DNA of 64,000 nucleotides from Adineta vaga (lineage: Eukaryota > Rotifera), in the NCBI GenBank assembly GCA_021613535.1, contig CP075494.1, positions 15,066,001 through 15,130,000 of the forward strand. Direction: 5' to 3'. Made by a program: the position numbers and the translations under genes. This document shows positions 46,665 to 60,400 of the stretch, one piece after another. Below the pieces are notes generated by a model. That model worked only from the letters and a program-made list of their open reading frames with translations. It made no database searches and was not told the DNA's origin. Within the stretch, counting starts at the first letter, position 1. Every line of letters starts with the position of its first letter.

Positions 46665-48721
46665 TCTAATCTAAAGACGTAAATTCAACTGACAACAACT
46701 ATGAAAAGTTCTTTTCTTTACATTTTAAATGCACTTGTATATGTATGAATGTTTTCATGTAACTGTGGTAACATGAGAAAGAGAAAAGGAGAGAAAGTAT
46801 ACATTTGAAAATGCAAATGATCTTTGTTCCTTTTTTTTTATTTCAATAAGAAATCTGAACGAAAGAACTGATGACGACATTGCCGAAAAGAAAATGAAGT
46901 TTATCAGTAGAAATGCAGGTCATTTCCTTCAACTGTAAGTAGTGAAGAAAACGAATACAAAGACCGTAAATAAAACTGGCTTAGAATTAATTCGGTATTA
47001 TTTAGACGATCTTCGGATTGTTTAGTAAAGTTATTGAAAAAAAGACAAATGATGTGAGTAGAATAAATGAATGAAGAGCAATTAGAAATTTACTCGTTTC
47101 TTAGAAAATCTCTCCTTGCTTTAACATTTGTCAAGCAAGATATTCGATCACTTGTTTATCAGCAGTAATGATCTGATGAAGCGCTTTTGTGAAAAAATGT
47201 TGACTAGGAAGTAAGAAAGAAAGTAACTTCCATATATGGACATTTTCTTTGACTTCTTTTCTATGTTTTCGTATATGAAATTTATCATTTATTCTTGTTC
47301 TTGGAATTGCATTTGTGAAGCAACACTCTACGATGTTAAATGGTCTTATTTTATTCGTGTTTGTTTATATACTTTTGACTAGTATCAGCACAATTTCTCT
47401 TAGACTATTGTTCCAATTCAAATGATCCTACTACAAAGGGATTTAACGTATGATGTCTACTTTTCAATAATTCCGTATGTAATGGATCTGACTGACGTCA
47501 ATATATGAGTATAAATACAATTTGTGTTACGCCAGACACAGCTGATTATACGGCTTGATTTGTGCCGTATTTTAGTTGTACGTGGATATGGTTTTACAGG
47601 TTTTTCCTGCGACGAATGCTAGTATGATTCAACAGTTGCACTAGACATTCAAACGGATTTTACAACTAATGAAAAGTACAACTTCTTGATATTATATTCT
47701 TGGATCAGATACTTCTTCCTCGATTTCTATTTATGATTATTTTTCATCTCTTCATTATATGTCAACGAATATGACACCATCGAGATTGCACAAACGATAC
47801 ACTTATTCGGGTACAGCAGTATCTAATCTATTCTTTTGGCTACATCATGGATGAGAAAAATATCCAGAATCAATAATTTCCTAGACAACAACTAATGCTA
47901 GCGCTTAACATTCATATAATGATTGTCTAGCATTTTTTCTTTCACTTTATTTACAGATGAAATTCTTTTAAAATACAAGTTCTTATGGGTATTCTATGAT
48001 GAGCTTCAAACACCGCCAGATACAATTCTTCTCATTACGATATCAATATAATGATACAGGCTGATGTCAAAAGTCTTTACGATCAAATAAAAGCTCATGA
48101 GAATAAGTCAGGTTCAATCACTACAACATTATAATGCCAGTAAACGGAATAATATACCACTAACATTCTCATTTGATATGCATGCATACTTTTAGCACTC
48201 CTCCACGTAGCATTTCCGAGGTTTTCGAATTAACTGTTACATACAATGATGTCTGAAAGAAGTCTCGTAATACGATTGAAATAGGATCGAAAACTATTGA
48301 TGCGATCAAAAATGCTTTTTTAAAAACCTTCTCAATGAATAATATTAATAAAATTCCTACATTCTATCAATGATGTAATTTTTATTGACTCAACACTCGA
48401 AGAGAACGTTTTCATAGAGTATCTATATTGATCCTAACATCTTTAACTTTAAACTTTTCGTCGAGGAAGTTATTTCGTAACATATCTATGAGATATTCAT
48501 TACATTCAATACCCATACATTTCACACAACTAATGATCTAAAAGTCTTTATCGTCATTGGAAAACTATTCACTGTACAAATATCATTTCAATTTTCTTGT
48601 TTTAACTTCTTTTTCTTTATTGAAATAAAACCGGCGAAAACATAACATCACAAAACATTTATTTCAGGATCTTTTCATATCAAACGTTTAAAACGGAATA
48701 ATCATCACGAATTTTCCAGGT
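46665..48721. other. Gene-poor stretch with possible decayed coding sequence
   Basis: No intact gene is present in 2 kb. Between about 47560 and 48560 several short stretches read like protein in shifting frames, for example FLWVFYDELQTPPDTILL near 47980, ADVKSLYDQIKAHENKSGS near 48062 and STPPRSISEVFELTVTYNDV near 48200, each ended by stops. This suggests a decayed gene of unknown family. The rest shows nothing recognisable. Confidence 0.3.
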
Positions 48722-51700
48722 TTATTCAACGAAATAAACTAAACTGTTGCCAACATCTTGATCACCTAAGACAAGTGTACCATGACGTGAATCAATTTGT
48801 ATAACTTGATCTTTATTGGAGAATTCAACAAGACCTTGTAATGGTGTTGATATATTTGGTATTGTTCTTGTATAGAATTCCCAATTTTGAAAATAAAATA
48901 ATCGAATTATTTTATTTGCTTTTAAATTTCGATCACCTTGTCTTCGTAAACGTGCTTCTAATTTTTCAACTGTATCACCGTTCATAACAGGAATACTCCA
49001 TTCAAAATTTGATGAATAAGGTTGACGATTGACGAAACGTATCATCACTGATTCTTCATGACGAAAATGTATTAATGGTTCACCAGGTAAAATATCTTCG
49101 AAATTAACTGGTGCATTTATCATTTCATTCTCATTTCCATCTATTGAACGAATTTCAATTTGTTCAACATTCAAAGCACGTCGAAGATAATCTTGATTCA
49201 TTCGTAAAACTTCATATTCATCAAATGATAAATGTTGATCAATTGATTTTATATCACCACTCTTTTCAAATAAACTCTTCAAATGAGTTACAAATGGCAT
49301 CAATTTCTTCATATATTTCTTATCAATTTCGGATCGATCTTTGAAATGAACAGACAATTGTTTATTATCTGGTAAAACATTGCCATTTGAATGAAATAAT
49401 TGTTTTAATTCATTGATAACAAATGTTTGCCATGATGGATATGAACGTGCAACAAAGATTGTTGCATGTGTTGGTGCTAATGGTGGTTGACTTTTTGTTG
49501 CTCCTTTCGATTTTCCACTTGATTGTTGAGTCGCATAAGATTTGAGACGAAGACGAAAATCATGAGCAGTTTTCATCAAATAATCACAGGAATCAACCAA
49601 AGATGAATCAACTTTACCTATTTTCAATAAAAATATTCAAAAATTTAATCAAAATAACTTCATCTCTTTGGTGCTCTCTCTCTCTCTTACCAGCAGTTGG
49701 CCATTTAGCATTCATAATTGTTTGACTTGGATGAAGAAATTGATAAACATAATCACAAATATGTGGACAAATCGGTGCCAATACAATCGCTTGAACTTCA
49801 ATGAATCGTTTGATCAAATGAATATTCATTTGTTCACTTTCCGAACATAATTCACGATAATTATCACGTGCAATTTGTAAACCAAAGAATCCATATTTCA
49901 AAACATCTTTATACAACATCTTTTCATAACTTTCTTCTGTTAATTGAATAGCACGATTGATTTCAGATTCAAAAACACGATCATAATAATTATATTGTGT
50001 ATCGATACGATAATTTGCTTTTTGATAATCACTAAATTCTTCAGTGGAATGATCTTCACTTGGTGAAAGATGTAATTTATCTTTGATCCAACTAATGGCT
50101 GATGAAACGATCGTTGAACTATCTTCTGACGTCTTATCTTTTGAATTTGGATCAACAAGATCAATGGGATTGATTTGAAGAACTTCTTTAACCCATTCAA
50201 TAAATGTATAAAGACGAAGAAGTTGAGCTTCAGCCATTTCTTCTTCGAAATTAGCATCTTCAATTGAATCACCAGCATCAGCTAATGTCAAACGCATACC
50301 TAAACAACACAAGAATGAACAACATTTCATTCGATTCTCCATTCATTAAACAAACCATCTGCTGAGTATTTGTCAATGGCTTGAACTAAAGTTAAAAAGT
50401 TTCCAGTTGATTTTGACATTTTCTCTGCATTCAATAACAAATGTCCATTGGCACGAAATGATTTTGGCCAATATTCCGGATTATTTGGCCAAATAGCAGC
50501 GTGATTATACAAAGCATAAGTTAAATGATTTGGAATTAAATCTTTTCCACTCGAACGAAGATCAACTGGATACCAATATCGAAATTCATTTCGAAGATGA
50601 TCAAGTGTTGCACATGGAATATCAGTTGATGATGATGGATAGGATTTGTTAGGGAAAAAGATATAATCCCAAACTTCAATCGTTAATTGTGATGGAAGAA
50701 TATTTGCTGGACCTTAATTAAAAACAAAAAAGAATTCTTTCTTTCATCGAGCGATGAAGTTGTCGCAAACCTAGTTTTTCTCCATTATATGAATCACGTG
50801 CTTGTAAAAGATGTGCAACTGTATAATAAGCCATGTAAATAGTCGAATCAGATAAAGATTCAATGAGATATTGTTCATCCCAAGGTAGTTTTGTTCCAAG
50901 ACCATATGAACGTGAACATGCATGTTCATGTAACCAACTAAGAACACCTTCAAATTGATTCTTTGTTTCAATATGATAAAGATTCATTCGATCTAAAACT
51001 TGTTTCGTTTCTTGTTTCCATTTTTCATTTCCATAATCGAGAAACCATTGATCAACAAGTGCAACAACACATTCATCATTTGAACGTGACATTACTTTTC
51101 CTTCAGGTTCATAATAAGCACATGCGTGTCCATTAGCTATTAAATCGTCACGAACAAGTTTTTTTGCATCGGAGATTTTTGTATTCGAATATTTTCCAAC
51201 AACAAGTATTCCTTCATAGAATGATTTTGTATAGATTTGTTCTTTTGCTTCAGCTAATTTATCACGATCATTTTGTGATTGAATTTTCATTTGTTTACAA
51301 ATTTCAGGTGCTGCTAGACGACCAAATGGAGCAAGTTCAATGATTGGAACAGGATTAGGGTAAAACCATCGAATCTTGTATATGATATTTTTCACGAAGA
51401 TTTGCCTATTTCAACAGATTCAAAAAATTAAAATGAAAAACCAATGGAAAACAAGTCAAAATCATTACTTTGTTTTTCAAATCAGTTAATGCAGCATAAT
51501 CATCTGGTGAATCACTTGGTACAGATGTAACAACACCAGTTCCTTTATCTTCTTTGATCGTCATCATAGGTAAAACATAGATTGTTTCATAATGTGAAAG
51601 TGGTGCATGTAATGGTAAACCAAATAATTCTGAACCAAGAAATTCAGCTAAGATTGTATATTGACCATTAGTTGATGTAAATTCTTGATAAGACATATTC

Positions 51701-53099
51701 TTTGCTGCACGTTTCGTACAAATGAGAATACCATGAAGACGTGTTTCAAATGCAACATAACGAATATCAGGATGAAGCCAACAATTCGTTTGTCCATACA
51801 TTGTTTCAGGTCGAAGTGTTGCTGCAGCTAAATGAACACCAGCTGTTGTTGATGTTACATGTGGTTTCAATTTGTCAGGAATATGATCATCATGAATACG
51901 AAGTTTAACTACTGTATATTCTTGTGGTGCAACACCTTCACCACTACTTCGATCATGATCCATACATGGTTGACCATCTTTTGGTGAATAGATTGTATAT
52001 CTATGTTAATGAAACGAAACATTATTTGAATGATAGAAGAAGAAGAAGAAGATAATGATGATGATGATGAAATGTTGAATTACCGTTTTCCAAATTGAAT
52101 TTTTCCGCCTTCTTTTAAATGATGAAATTGCCATCGAACAAATGAATCGTAGAATGGATTTGCATCAGTTGTAATAAATGATCGACGCCAATCAACCTAA
52201 AAAGGAATTTGAAAACAAATGGAAAGAAGAAATGTTTAATACTTTTAATCCCATCATTTCAAGATCTCGTTTGACATGTGGTGGAAAATAGGAAATCCAA
52301 TAGAGTGGATCAGCAAATCGTCGAATTTCGTCATCATCATCAATTCCTAAACTTCGCATGATTTGCCATTGATATTTTTCACCTCCACTTTTTGCTGCTG
52401 CTTTACTCTATTTAACAAAATACAATAATCTTTACAATATAATCAATTAAACAGTGGATTACCTTTTTACTTTTTGCTTTGTTATCAACTTTACTACTTT
52501 CACTATCTTTTGATGTTGTAGATGCAGTTTTATCGTCTTCGGCATCGTCAGTAACCACAGGAAATTTCGGTGGAAAACCGAAATCTTCTAATTCACGTTT
52601 AAGTTTATCAGCAGCTGCCTGCAATAGAAAAGATGATTAGATGAGAGAAAAGTGATTCGAATATTGTAAATCGTACTCGAATAGGCATGCCTGTGCAATG
52701 AAATCCAAATGGAAAGAGACAATGTTTACCACGAAGACGTTGAAATCCAACAGCAAACTGAAAAACGAAGAAAACCAGTGTATGAAAAAAAAGTAAAAGA
52801 AAAGCAAACCTCGCATTTCGATAAAGAAAATGTATGACCAAGATGCAGACGACCGTTCATATATGGATATGGAAATGTAACCAAAAATGTATTTGAACTA
52901 AACGAACAATATTCAAAAAATCGAATGAAAAAAAAGATTAACTTTACTTGTCAGTTAAATGACCAGGTGCATCAGCTTCAAATACTTTCAAGTCAGCCCA
53001 TACTTTTTGCATTTGTCGTTCAATATCTCGAATAGTATCAAGTTTAACTGTTGATCGTTTTTCTGTTGTTGCTGTAGAAGTTGCTTTTGGCGGTGCCAT
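48722..53099 (-). CDS. LARS1: Cytosolic leucyl-tRNA synthetase, with a frameshift in one exon
   Basis: There are eleven exons on the minus strand: 52948..53099, 52810..52897, 52677..52757, 52463..52618, 52243..52407, 52084..52196, 51469..52000, 50771..51405, 50356..50712, 49691..50299, 48722..49617, about 1261 residues. The signature motifs are MNGRLHLGH (HIGH) and AEKMSKSTG (KMSKS). The editing domain has [11 protein letters not shown] and the GTGVV segment, and the rest follows the eukaryotic cytosolic enzyme, including [20 protein letters not shown] and [17 protein letters not shown]-like anticodon-region sequence. Exon 50771..51405 has a frame conflict near 51357-51363: one extra or two missing bases between SMVLP and [10 protein letters not shown] Ser/Asp/Lys-rich insertion follows the INPIDLVDP segment. 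The enzyme is essential and unlikely to be truly dead unless other copies exist. Confidence 0.93.
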
Positions 53100-53659
53100 G
53101 ATTAGGTTTGATTTATTTTCCTCTCTAGAAGAAACGTATTTATATAGAAAAGATATTACGTTATTCTACATAATAAATTTTGATGAGAAAAAAACTACAT
53201 TACAGCAGATTAATCGTAATCGTATACAAACGATCCAACTTGCTGCTGATGAAATCAACGGAAAGAATAGTCAACCTATGAGAAAGAAACAGTTTTAAAC
53301 TCAGTTTTATACAGATATACGAGGGTTCGATAGAGGTCATTCTTGTACAGCAGTCATCGATTATATTCTGATGAACTAGAAAAATATTATTTTGAAAGAA
53401 ATCAATTCTTGATTTGGGCACTGATTAACTTTATTCCTGAGCGCATGATATTTTCAAGAACTATTTTTAGTAAATGCGTATAAGATATTATTATTATTTA
53501 TTGCCAACATCCATTTGTCGGTAGGACTTGTTTAATAATGCCGAGACACATGATTCTATGAATAAAAAATACTACTTTTAATTAAAATAAGATCATATTC
53601 TTACATACGATTTAGCGAAGACGCGTCATTCGTTTCTTCTTCATTATCATCTGTAAGAT
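53100..53659. other. Divergent promoter region
   Basis: This lies between the starts of LARS1 (minus) and the second orphan receptor (plus). Short open frames on both strands have no features. Confidence 0.45.
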
Positions 53660-54651
53660 ATGTCGACGTTAGGTGATCTTCAAAGATCTCTAACTCGTTA
53701 TGGAATGAGCAGTTATTTAATTCTTGGAAATATTGGTAATGTGATCAATATATTCGTTTTTTGTCAAAAAGAACATCGAAAAAATTCTTGTTCTCTTTAT
53801 CTTCTCATCGCATCATTCATCAATATATTTATTATTAATTATGGAATTATTCCAACACTTTATTCTCTCGATTATCCTAATCCAGAATTATATTCAATCA
53901 CATTTTGTAAATTACGTCTTTATTTGTTACATTCAGCTCTGATGATCAGTCGATCATTAGTTGTTCTTGCTTGTATGGATCGTTGTGCATTGAGTTCTGC
54001 ATCACAACATATACGATCATATTGTAAACGAAAAATAGCAGTTCGTCTTATTATTTGTGTGATCTTTGCTGGTTAATTATCTCTTTACATATACCTGTTT
54101 TATTAACAATTCAATCTGGACGTTGTAGTACATTTGGTACATACAGTTTGATCTATAGTATTTATTCTTTTCTTGTTGCTGGTCTTCTTCCACCAATATT
54201 AATGATTATCTTTGGATTCAAAACAATACGTCATCTTCATCAAATTCGTAATAGAGTTCGAACAAATGATCCTAGCACGTATTCACATATTCATCAAAGA
54301 GATTATAATTTAATGATTATGTTATCATGGGAAGTAATTATTTATCTTATTTCAACAATACCATATCCAATTCAAACACTCTATTTAACAGTAACAAGTA
54401 ATCTTATAAAAACAACATTACGCCTTCAAATTGAATCGTTTATTACTTTTATGGCATATTCTTTTCTTATTTATATCAATAGTGCTTCGACATTTTTTGT
54501 CTATGCTAGCACATCACGTACATTTCGTGAAGAATGTAAACGCTTATTTATACGAACTAGACAACTTCCAATTATGACAACACGAATTGATCACATCAAT
54601 CGTACTAATCATTCAATAACGCAACAACGGCGAATAAAAGATCGATGTTGA
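53660..54651 (+). CDS. Orphan rhodopsin-like G-protein-coupled receptor, one-base frameshift
   Basis: The ATG at 53660 starts YGMSSYLILGNIGNVINIFVF (TM1), followed by the family block RKNSCSLYLLIASFINIF, which is the counterpart of the block in the receptor at 2.0 kb. TM3 ends ACMDRCALSSASQHIRSYC, with DRC in place of DRY. The first frame ends at a stop at 54074-54076 inside TM4 (RLIICVIFAG). The second frame continues TM4 from WLIISLHIPVLL through TM7 (INSASTFFVYASTSRTF) and a Ser/Thr/Arg tail. One missing base near 54070 separates the two; there is no intron signal. The total would be about 330 residues. It is probably the same rotifer-type receptor family as the first one. Pseudogene and sequencing error are both possible. 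Confidence 0.78.
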
Positions 54652-55277
54652 TACCAATTCTTTTTCACATTCGTTTATCTAAGCATTCTGAATGAAACTT
54701 TATAAAACTAAATTACATGTTGTATTTGGTAGAAATTCTATCGTGTGTTGTTCAATAAACGTTATTAACATTATTAATTTTCCTTAAAGCAATGGACGTT
54801 CTATTATCATCTTTCAACAGGTAAACAGAAGATGCACTGAAGTTAGTTAGCGAAAGAAAAAGAATTAGAGTATTTCTATTTCGGTTCGGATGTACAAGTG
54901 GATTCTGTTATCAACGATAGAGATATGTTCGGACTTCGGAGAGATCGCTAATTAAACTTCTTTTGCTATTTGTGAAATGATAATTTTTGTTACTGTCGAG
55001 AATCATTGAAAATATTTAAGTAAGAGTAAGTCTCGGAATATTGCTACAGAGGACATGTTCCTTATCATGAATAAGAGAATCAGTTTGTTTACTGGAATGA
55101 TGATGAAAATATTTTAAATCTTTTCCTTCATCTTGTCGACTTTTCAAAGAGACCTTTTATACGATAATACTACTTTATGATAAATACATAGGTTAAAAAA
55201 ATATATTTTGATGCAAAAAAATGCTACGTAAAATCGAATTCAAATAGAAAAGTAAGGAAAAAATAGGTTAACATATG
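54652..55277. other. 3' flanks between convergent genes
   Basis: This is A+T-rich sequence downstream of the second orphan receptor and the minus-strand acyltransferase gene. No gene is seen. Confidence 0.5.
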
Positions 55278-56750
55278 TCAGTCGTTAATCATCTGATCCA
55301 ATCTTTTTGTTGTATAATCACGTAAACTTTCCAATATATTCATTGGAATAACAGGATCTGTTCCAACATACATAACTGATAATATTCCATTAACAGTTTG
55401 AATTGTAGTAAATGGCATAGCTCCGCGATTCATATTAACAAACGGAGTCATTCCCATGAGTTTCCATTGTCCATATTGTTCGTTAAATGGTAGAACGCCC
55501 CAACTAGATACACCTGAAGTAGGCAATTCTTTCAAATTTATTTCAGCTAATGTTTTCTGATATAGTTTTCCCATGATCAAACCAAGAGCAAGAGTTTGAC
55601 CAACATCAACACATGATTTCATATGCTGTGCAAAATTCTTAGCAAGTTCCCATGTATCTTCAGTTGTGTTTGGTATGTCACTCGTTGGCAATGTAAACGA
55701 CATTATACCTGACACATGATAACGAAGCTCATGGTTAGGAATAGGTGGTATACATCGTCGACGAGTATCGGCTCCGATAGAAAAATTCAATAGAGTTGTT
55801 TGATTTTCTTCAGATTTGGCTAATGTTGAAAGAGCACATAAAATAGCAGCAGACACTGCTGAAGTTACAGTTACGCCTTTTTGACGACATTTTTCTACTA
55901 ATTTTTGAGTATCTTCTTTGTTTAATGAACTATAACACATTTCAGTGTGAGAATGATTGACCAAATCACTTAATGGAAAGTCAATTGTTGCTAAAGGTAT
56001 TCTGGCAAACGATAATCTATTTGTTGAACGTATATAAATCATTGATACTATAAATCGAGTAAGTGATAAAACTCTACCGAACATTGAAAGGCTATTTTGA
56101 ATAGCTGTTTCCATTGTTGATGGCCAATCTAATGAATTCTGAAACATATTTTCATTTTCACCAGTTAAAGCGATAAGAAGTTCGTGTGCTAAATTACTGA
56201 GTGATAAACCATCACAAATAGAATGTTCAGCTACGATAACAATCTCACGTGGACTATTACTGTCATTGTTATCTTCTGAATCCTAAAAACAAAATAGCTT
56301 ATCATATATGTATATACATGCAAAAGTTTATTTTGATTTTGATTTACCTGAAGAAGCCAAAATTGAAAGAGTCCTTCACCAATAGCTGTTGTATCTCGTT
56401 CTCGTTCTCGCCATTCTTGACGCCAAAAAGTTTGATAATCAGCACGTTTGCGTGGTATTTCTCGAATTTTCAATTGAACTGTTTCATCTTCCTCAAGAAA
56501 AAACTGTCCGACTTTTCAATGTCATTCGAAGACGACATCGTAAAGTTGGATGACGACGTTGTAAATGCTGAATGGCAATCGATAATGCATCGAAAGAAAT
56601 ATAAGGACCTTGAAGATGCAAGACTTCACCAAGTTTTAAAGATCCTTGGTAGCGATGAGAAGCTTGCATAAGTGAATTCTCTGCTGAACCAAGTGGATGT
56701 TGTTTGGGATTAACATCAGTCGATGCAGTTTGACGAAACCACGAAAACAT
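55278..56750 (-). CDS. Condensation-fold acyltransferase (CAT/PapA-like), with a one-base frameshift
   Basis: There are two exons on the minus strand, 56348..56750 and 55278..56282, about 468 residues. The catalytic motif is AEHSICDGLSLSNL (HxxxDG). Earlier blocks are QASHRYQGSLKLGEVLHLQG and HLQRRHPTLRCRLRM, typical of the N-terminal lobe, and the C-terminal lobe contains SIGADTRRRC and SWGVLPFNEQYG. The fold is that of chloramphenicol acetyltransferase, wax-ester/PapA-type acyltransferases and NRPS condensation domains; it moves an acyl group to a hydroxyl or amine. The frame changes by one base within a run of four A (plus-strand TTTT at 56513-56516) between RCRLRMTLK and QFFLEEDE. Removing one base restores a clean frame of family-like sequence. 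Substrate and origin (possibly bacterial or fungal) are not decided. Confidence 0.78.
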
Positions 56751-57403
56751 TTGTTTGTAATTCAATAAAAATAAAAATGAATAATGTTTAGTGAAAAAGA
56801 AATGTACAAAACTCAATAGAAACTATTCCTATATAAATGTCAACTTATTTAGATGATATGACCTTTATTGCCACGTCGACAACCGGCATGTGTTCTGTGT
56901 TGACTCATTTTTGTTTTTCTTTCAAGATTTGACAAGGTAAGTAAGACAGTATGAGAAGAAAAAAATGTACCGAGATGTTTGACTCATAATATAAAGAACA
57001 AAGTTACGCTAACGACATGTTAAACTATATCATGAGAAACATGAAATTCCTTTTGATAATCTTAATAAAGATACATTTATAGGTCAATTATTGAAAATGC
57101 TTTTCAGAGAATTATAGGCATGAGCAAATCGATTTGACAAATTCTAAATCACGTAGACATAAAGCAATTACGAGAAATTCAGATATTTACAACTAACTAA
57201 CAATAACAGGAATGGAGAAGAAAACAACTATATAGCAGAGTCGATGATTCTAACGAATGACATCTGTTGACAAGAGAATGATCGCTAGTTGTTCAAAATA
57301 ACCTTTATTTAGTCTTGAATAACATAATCAGATTAACATGAATATAATTTTAACAAGAAAAGAAACAACAATTAACAAATAGATGAAATCATTAACTATA
57401 TCA
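56751..57403. other. Intergenic, no gene seen
   Basis: This lies upstream of the acyltransferase and downstream of the 5-HT2-like receptor, both on the minus strand. No coding sequence or named element was found. Confidence 0.5.
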
Positions 57404-60400
57404 TCACCGAAATGTATCTGCTGAAGTACATCGATTCACGTAGATCGTTGCGTCACTTCCACCAATCATAGCTGGATAATGGAATGGTATCGGTGTTGAT
57501 GTTCCCGAAATATCATAATTCAGATTTCGGCGATTGGATAATCTTTCCTTCTTATAATGATAATTTGCACCTTTTGGAAAAGATGATTTCGTTGATAATT
57601 GTCTTGATATTAATAAATCATTTGATCGACAAAAGATAATATTCAAAAATGCACGTCGAAAAACATCACTAAATATTGTATAGATAAATGGATTTGCCAT
57701 TGATGAACTATAACCTAACCATGTGATAGAAAACCAAACATTTGATGATAATTTCTCTCGACATTGTTCACATACAGCTGATATAAATGTACAAATAAAA
57801 AATGGTGTCCATAATGTAATAAAAACACAAAATATAATCATTAAAACTCGCAGAGCTTTACGTTCATTGGCAGCAACAATATCTTCCACTCGAACACGAT
57901 GATGTTGCTGATGACTTGAAACTGTGGGAAAGAATTTTGATTGATAACGATACATAATCGATGATGAATCGGAAGAATTTGTATTTGTTGTTGAACTTAA
58001 TTGTTGAAATGATCTGGGAGAATTGGCGATAACATATGCGGATTGTGAATGATATTGATGACGCCGTAAAGGTTTATAATATTGAGTTGCTGTATGACTT
58101 CGTTGTCGATTGGTTGTTGGTGCAAGACAAGATGAAGAAGTTGAGGCACGTGGACGATGTCCGATGGTTAACGCTGCTTCAAATTCGGGTTCGACAGGAC
58201 GATGACGACGAAAACTAGCGGAATAAAGATGACGCGCTTGATTCGATGATGAAGCTATGGATGAATGTTGAACAAATGAAACGGTTGATTTTGTTGAACT
58301 TTCACTTAAACGAATACGTTCCATGGGAGAATGGCGAAAGAAATTTGATAATAATGTTGTAGAATTCGATAGAATCTGGCGATTAAATGGAAATAATCGA
58401 CGTTTTGATGAATTTTGTTCATAAATAGTCGTTGGAATGGTGATTTCTATTGGTGAATTCGTTTGTGTTGAAACAGAACGATGTGTTTTAATGGATGTTA
58501 TATATATTGATGATGTTGATGTTGATTGATGAAATTTTAATGAATTTTCAATAGCAAATGGTCGTAATCGATATGGAAAGAAGAAAATATAATATTGACG
58601 AATAAATTCAATGATTAACGTACAATATTTCCATGGAATTGTAAGAAATATTGATTCATTCAAACAAGATATCGACGAATGTTGAGATGCTGATGCAATT
58701 TGTACGTAACGTGTATCATGAAGTTCATCTAAATTACAAAAAAAGATATTTTGACATTCGTAATCAAATAGATTTGGATAAAAATAGTTCAGGTCATTGT
58801 TCTGTTCATAAATATGAACTATTTTTACAAACGTAATCATTCGATGTATTCTAAGATAACAAAAATAGTCATGAATATATGCTTATTAGATATGCTTCAT
58901 AATTCTACTAAATAATAATCGGAAAAATCCTCTTTTGTTTCGATTGAAGATGAATAGATATTAATCAACAAGAATCTACGAGCTTTGTTTGCAAGGAAGA
59001 AAAAGAGCATTTATAGCTTTTTCAAATCTGATTTACTTACTTTCACTATTGACATCTAATGTTGAACTTGAATCTTCTTCAACAACGGGAACAATTTCAT
59101 TTGTATCTTTAGAAATTAGATTCGACAAATTTCGTGTAGATTCATCCATTTCAACCACTTGTAATTCATTTGGAACAAGTGATTTTCTTTTAATATTATT
59201 GCTAATAATCGTTGAAACATCATAAGAACTTGATGTTGATTTCGAATATTCTGTTATTTCATAAACTGTACTCATATCAAGAGAATTTTTCGTTGGATTT
59301 ATTGTTATCGCTTGTTGTTGTTGTTGTTGTTGCTGTTGTTGATAACGTCGTTTCTTACTTCCACTATATTTCATATAACTAATGGTTAAATGTTGAGAAT
59401 TATGATGATGATGATGATTATCCATATTGATTCCATTTGTAAGTGTTAACGAATTTGTATCCTCTTGTAAATTTCCATTGGATTGATTTGGAGAAAAGAA
59501 TTGTGCACGAGAATCAGTTGGTGATGTTGACGTTATGATTGTATAAGGAGTTTTATTTAAAAGAGAATTTGTACGATTCATTGGCAAAGTTGTTGGTAGA
59601 GATGGCATGGAAGATTTTTTTGTTGACGATGTTCGTCGAATTCCATGAGCAATTTCAGCATATTGATTTATAATTTGTGCTAATGGTCGAAATGTTTGTT
59701 TTCGTCGTCTTTCACGATCATATTTTTTTTTATTAACTAAAACATTTCTTAATGAACGCATTGTTAATGCATATGTTGTAATCATAATTAGAAACGGAAT
59801 ATAAAATGCAAAAATTGAACCATAAATTTTAAATAAAGGATTCGTTGGTGCACAAACACCATCGGATAGAACATTATTTTTATCGACAATACCTAAAACA
59901 AATATAGGCGACGACACAGCAGCACTTATTGCCCAAACAGCAATGATTTTTAATAACATTATTCGACGCGTTTTATTTCTTCCATAACGAAATGGAAAAC
60001 GTATAGTAAAATATCGATCCATCGACATTGTACTCATATGCCAAATTGATGATGTACAACATAGAACATCGATAGTTGCAAATATAATACAAGCATAATG
60101 AGGTAAGGGAAAGTATCCTAAGACTTCGGAAATCATTCCAATTGGCATGACTAGAATAGCAACAAGACAATCGGCAATCGCTAATGACATAAGAAAATAA
60201 TTGGTCGTATTTTGTAATTTTCTTTCGCGTGCAATGGCTAAACATACAAGTAGATTGCCAGCGGCAGTTATAAAAATGACTAGAATAGAAGACAAAAAAC
60301 AATAATGAAATATTTCTTATTAATGTCACGTTTTGTCAAAAATGTATTTCCGATCTGATTTGAATTTATTCAACATAGGAAATCAGATAAACTTGTCGTC

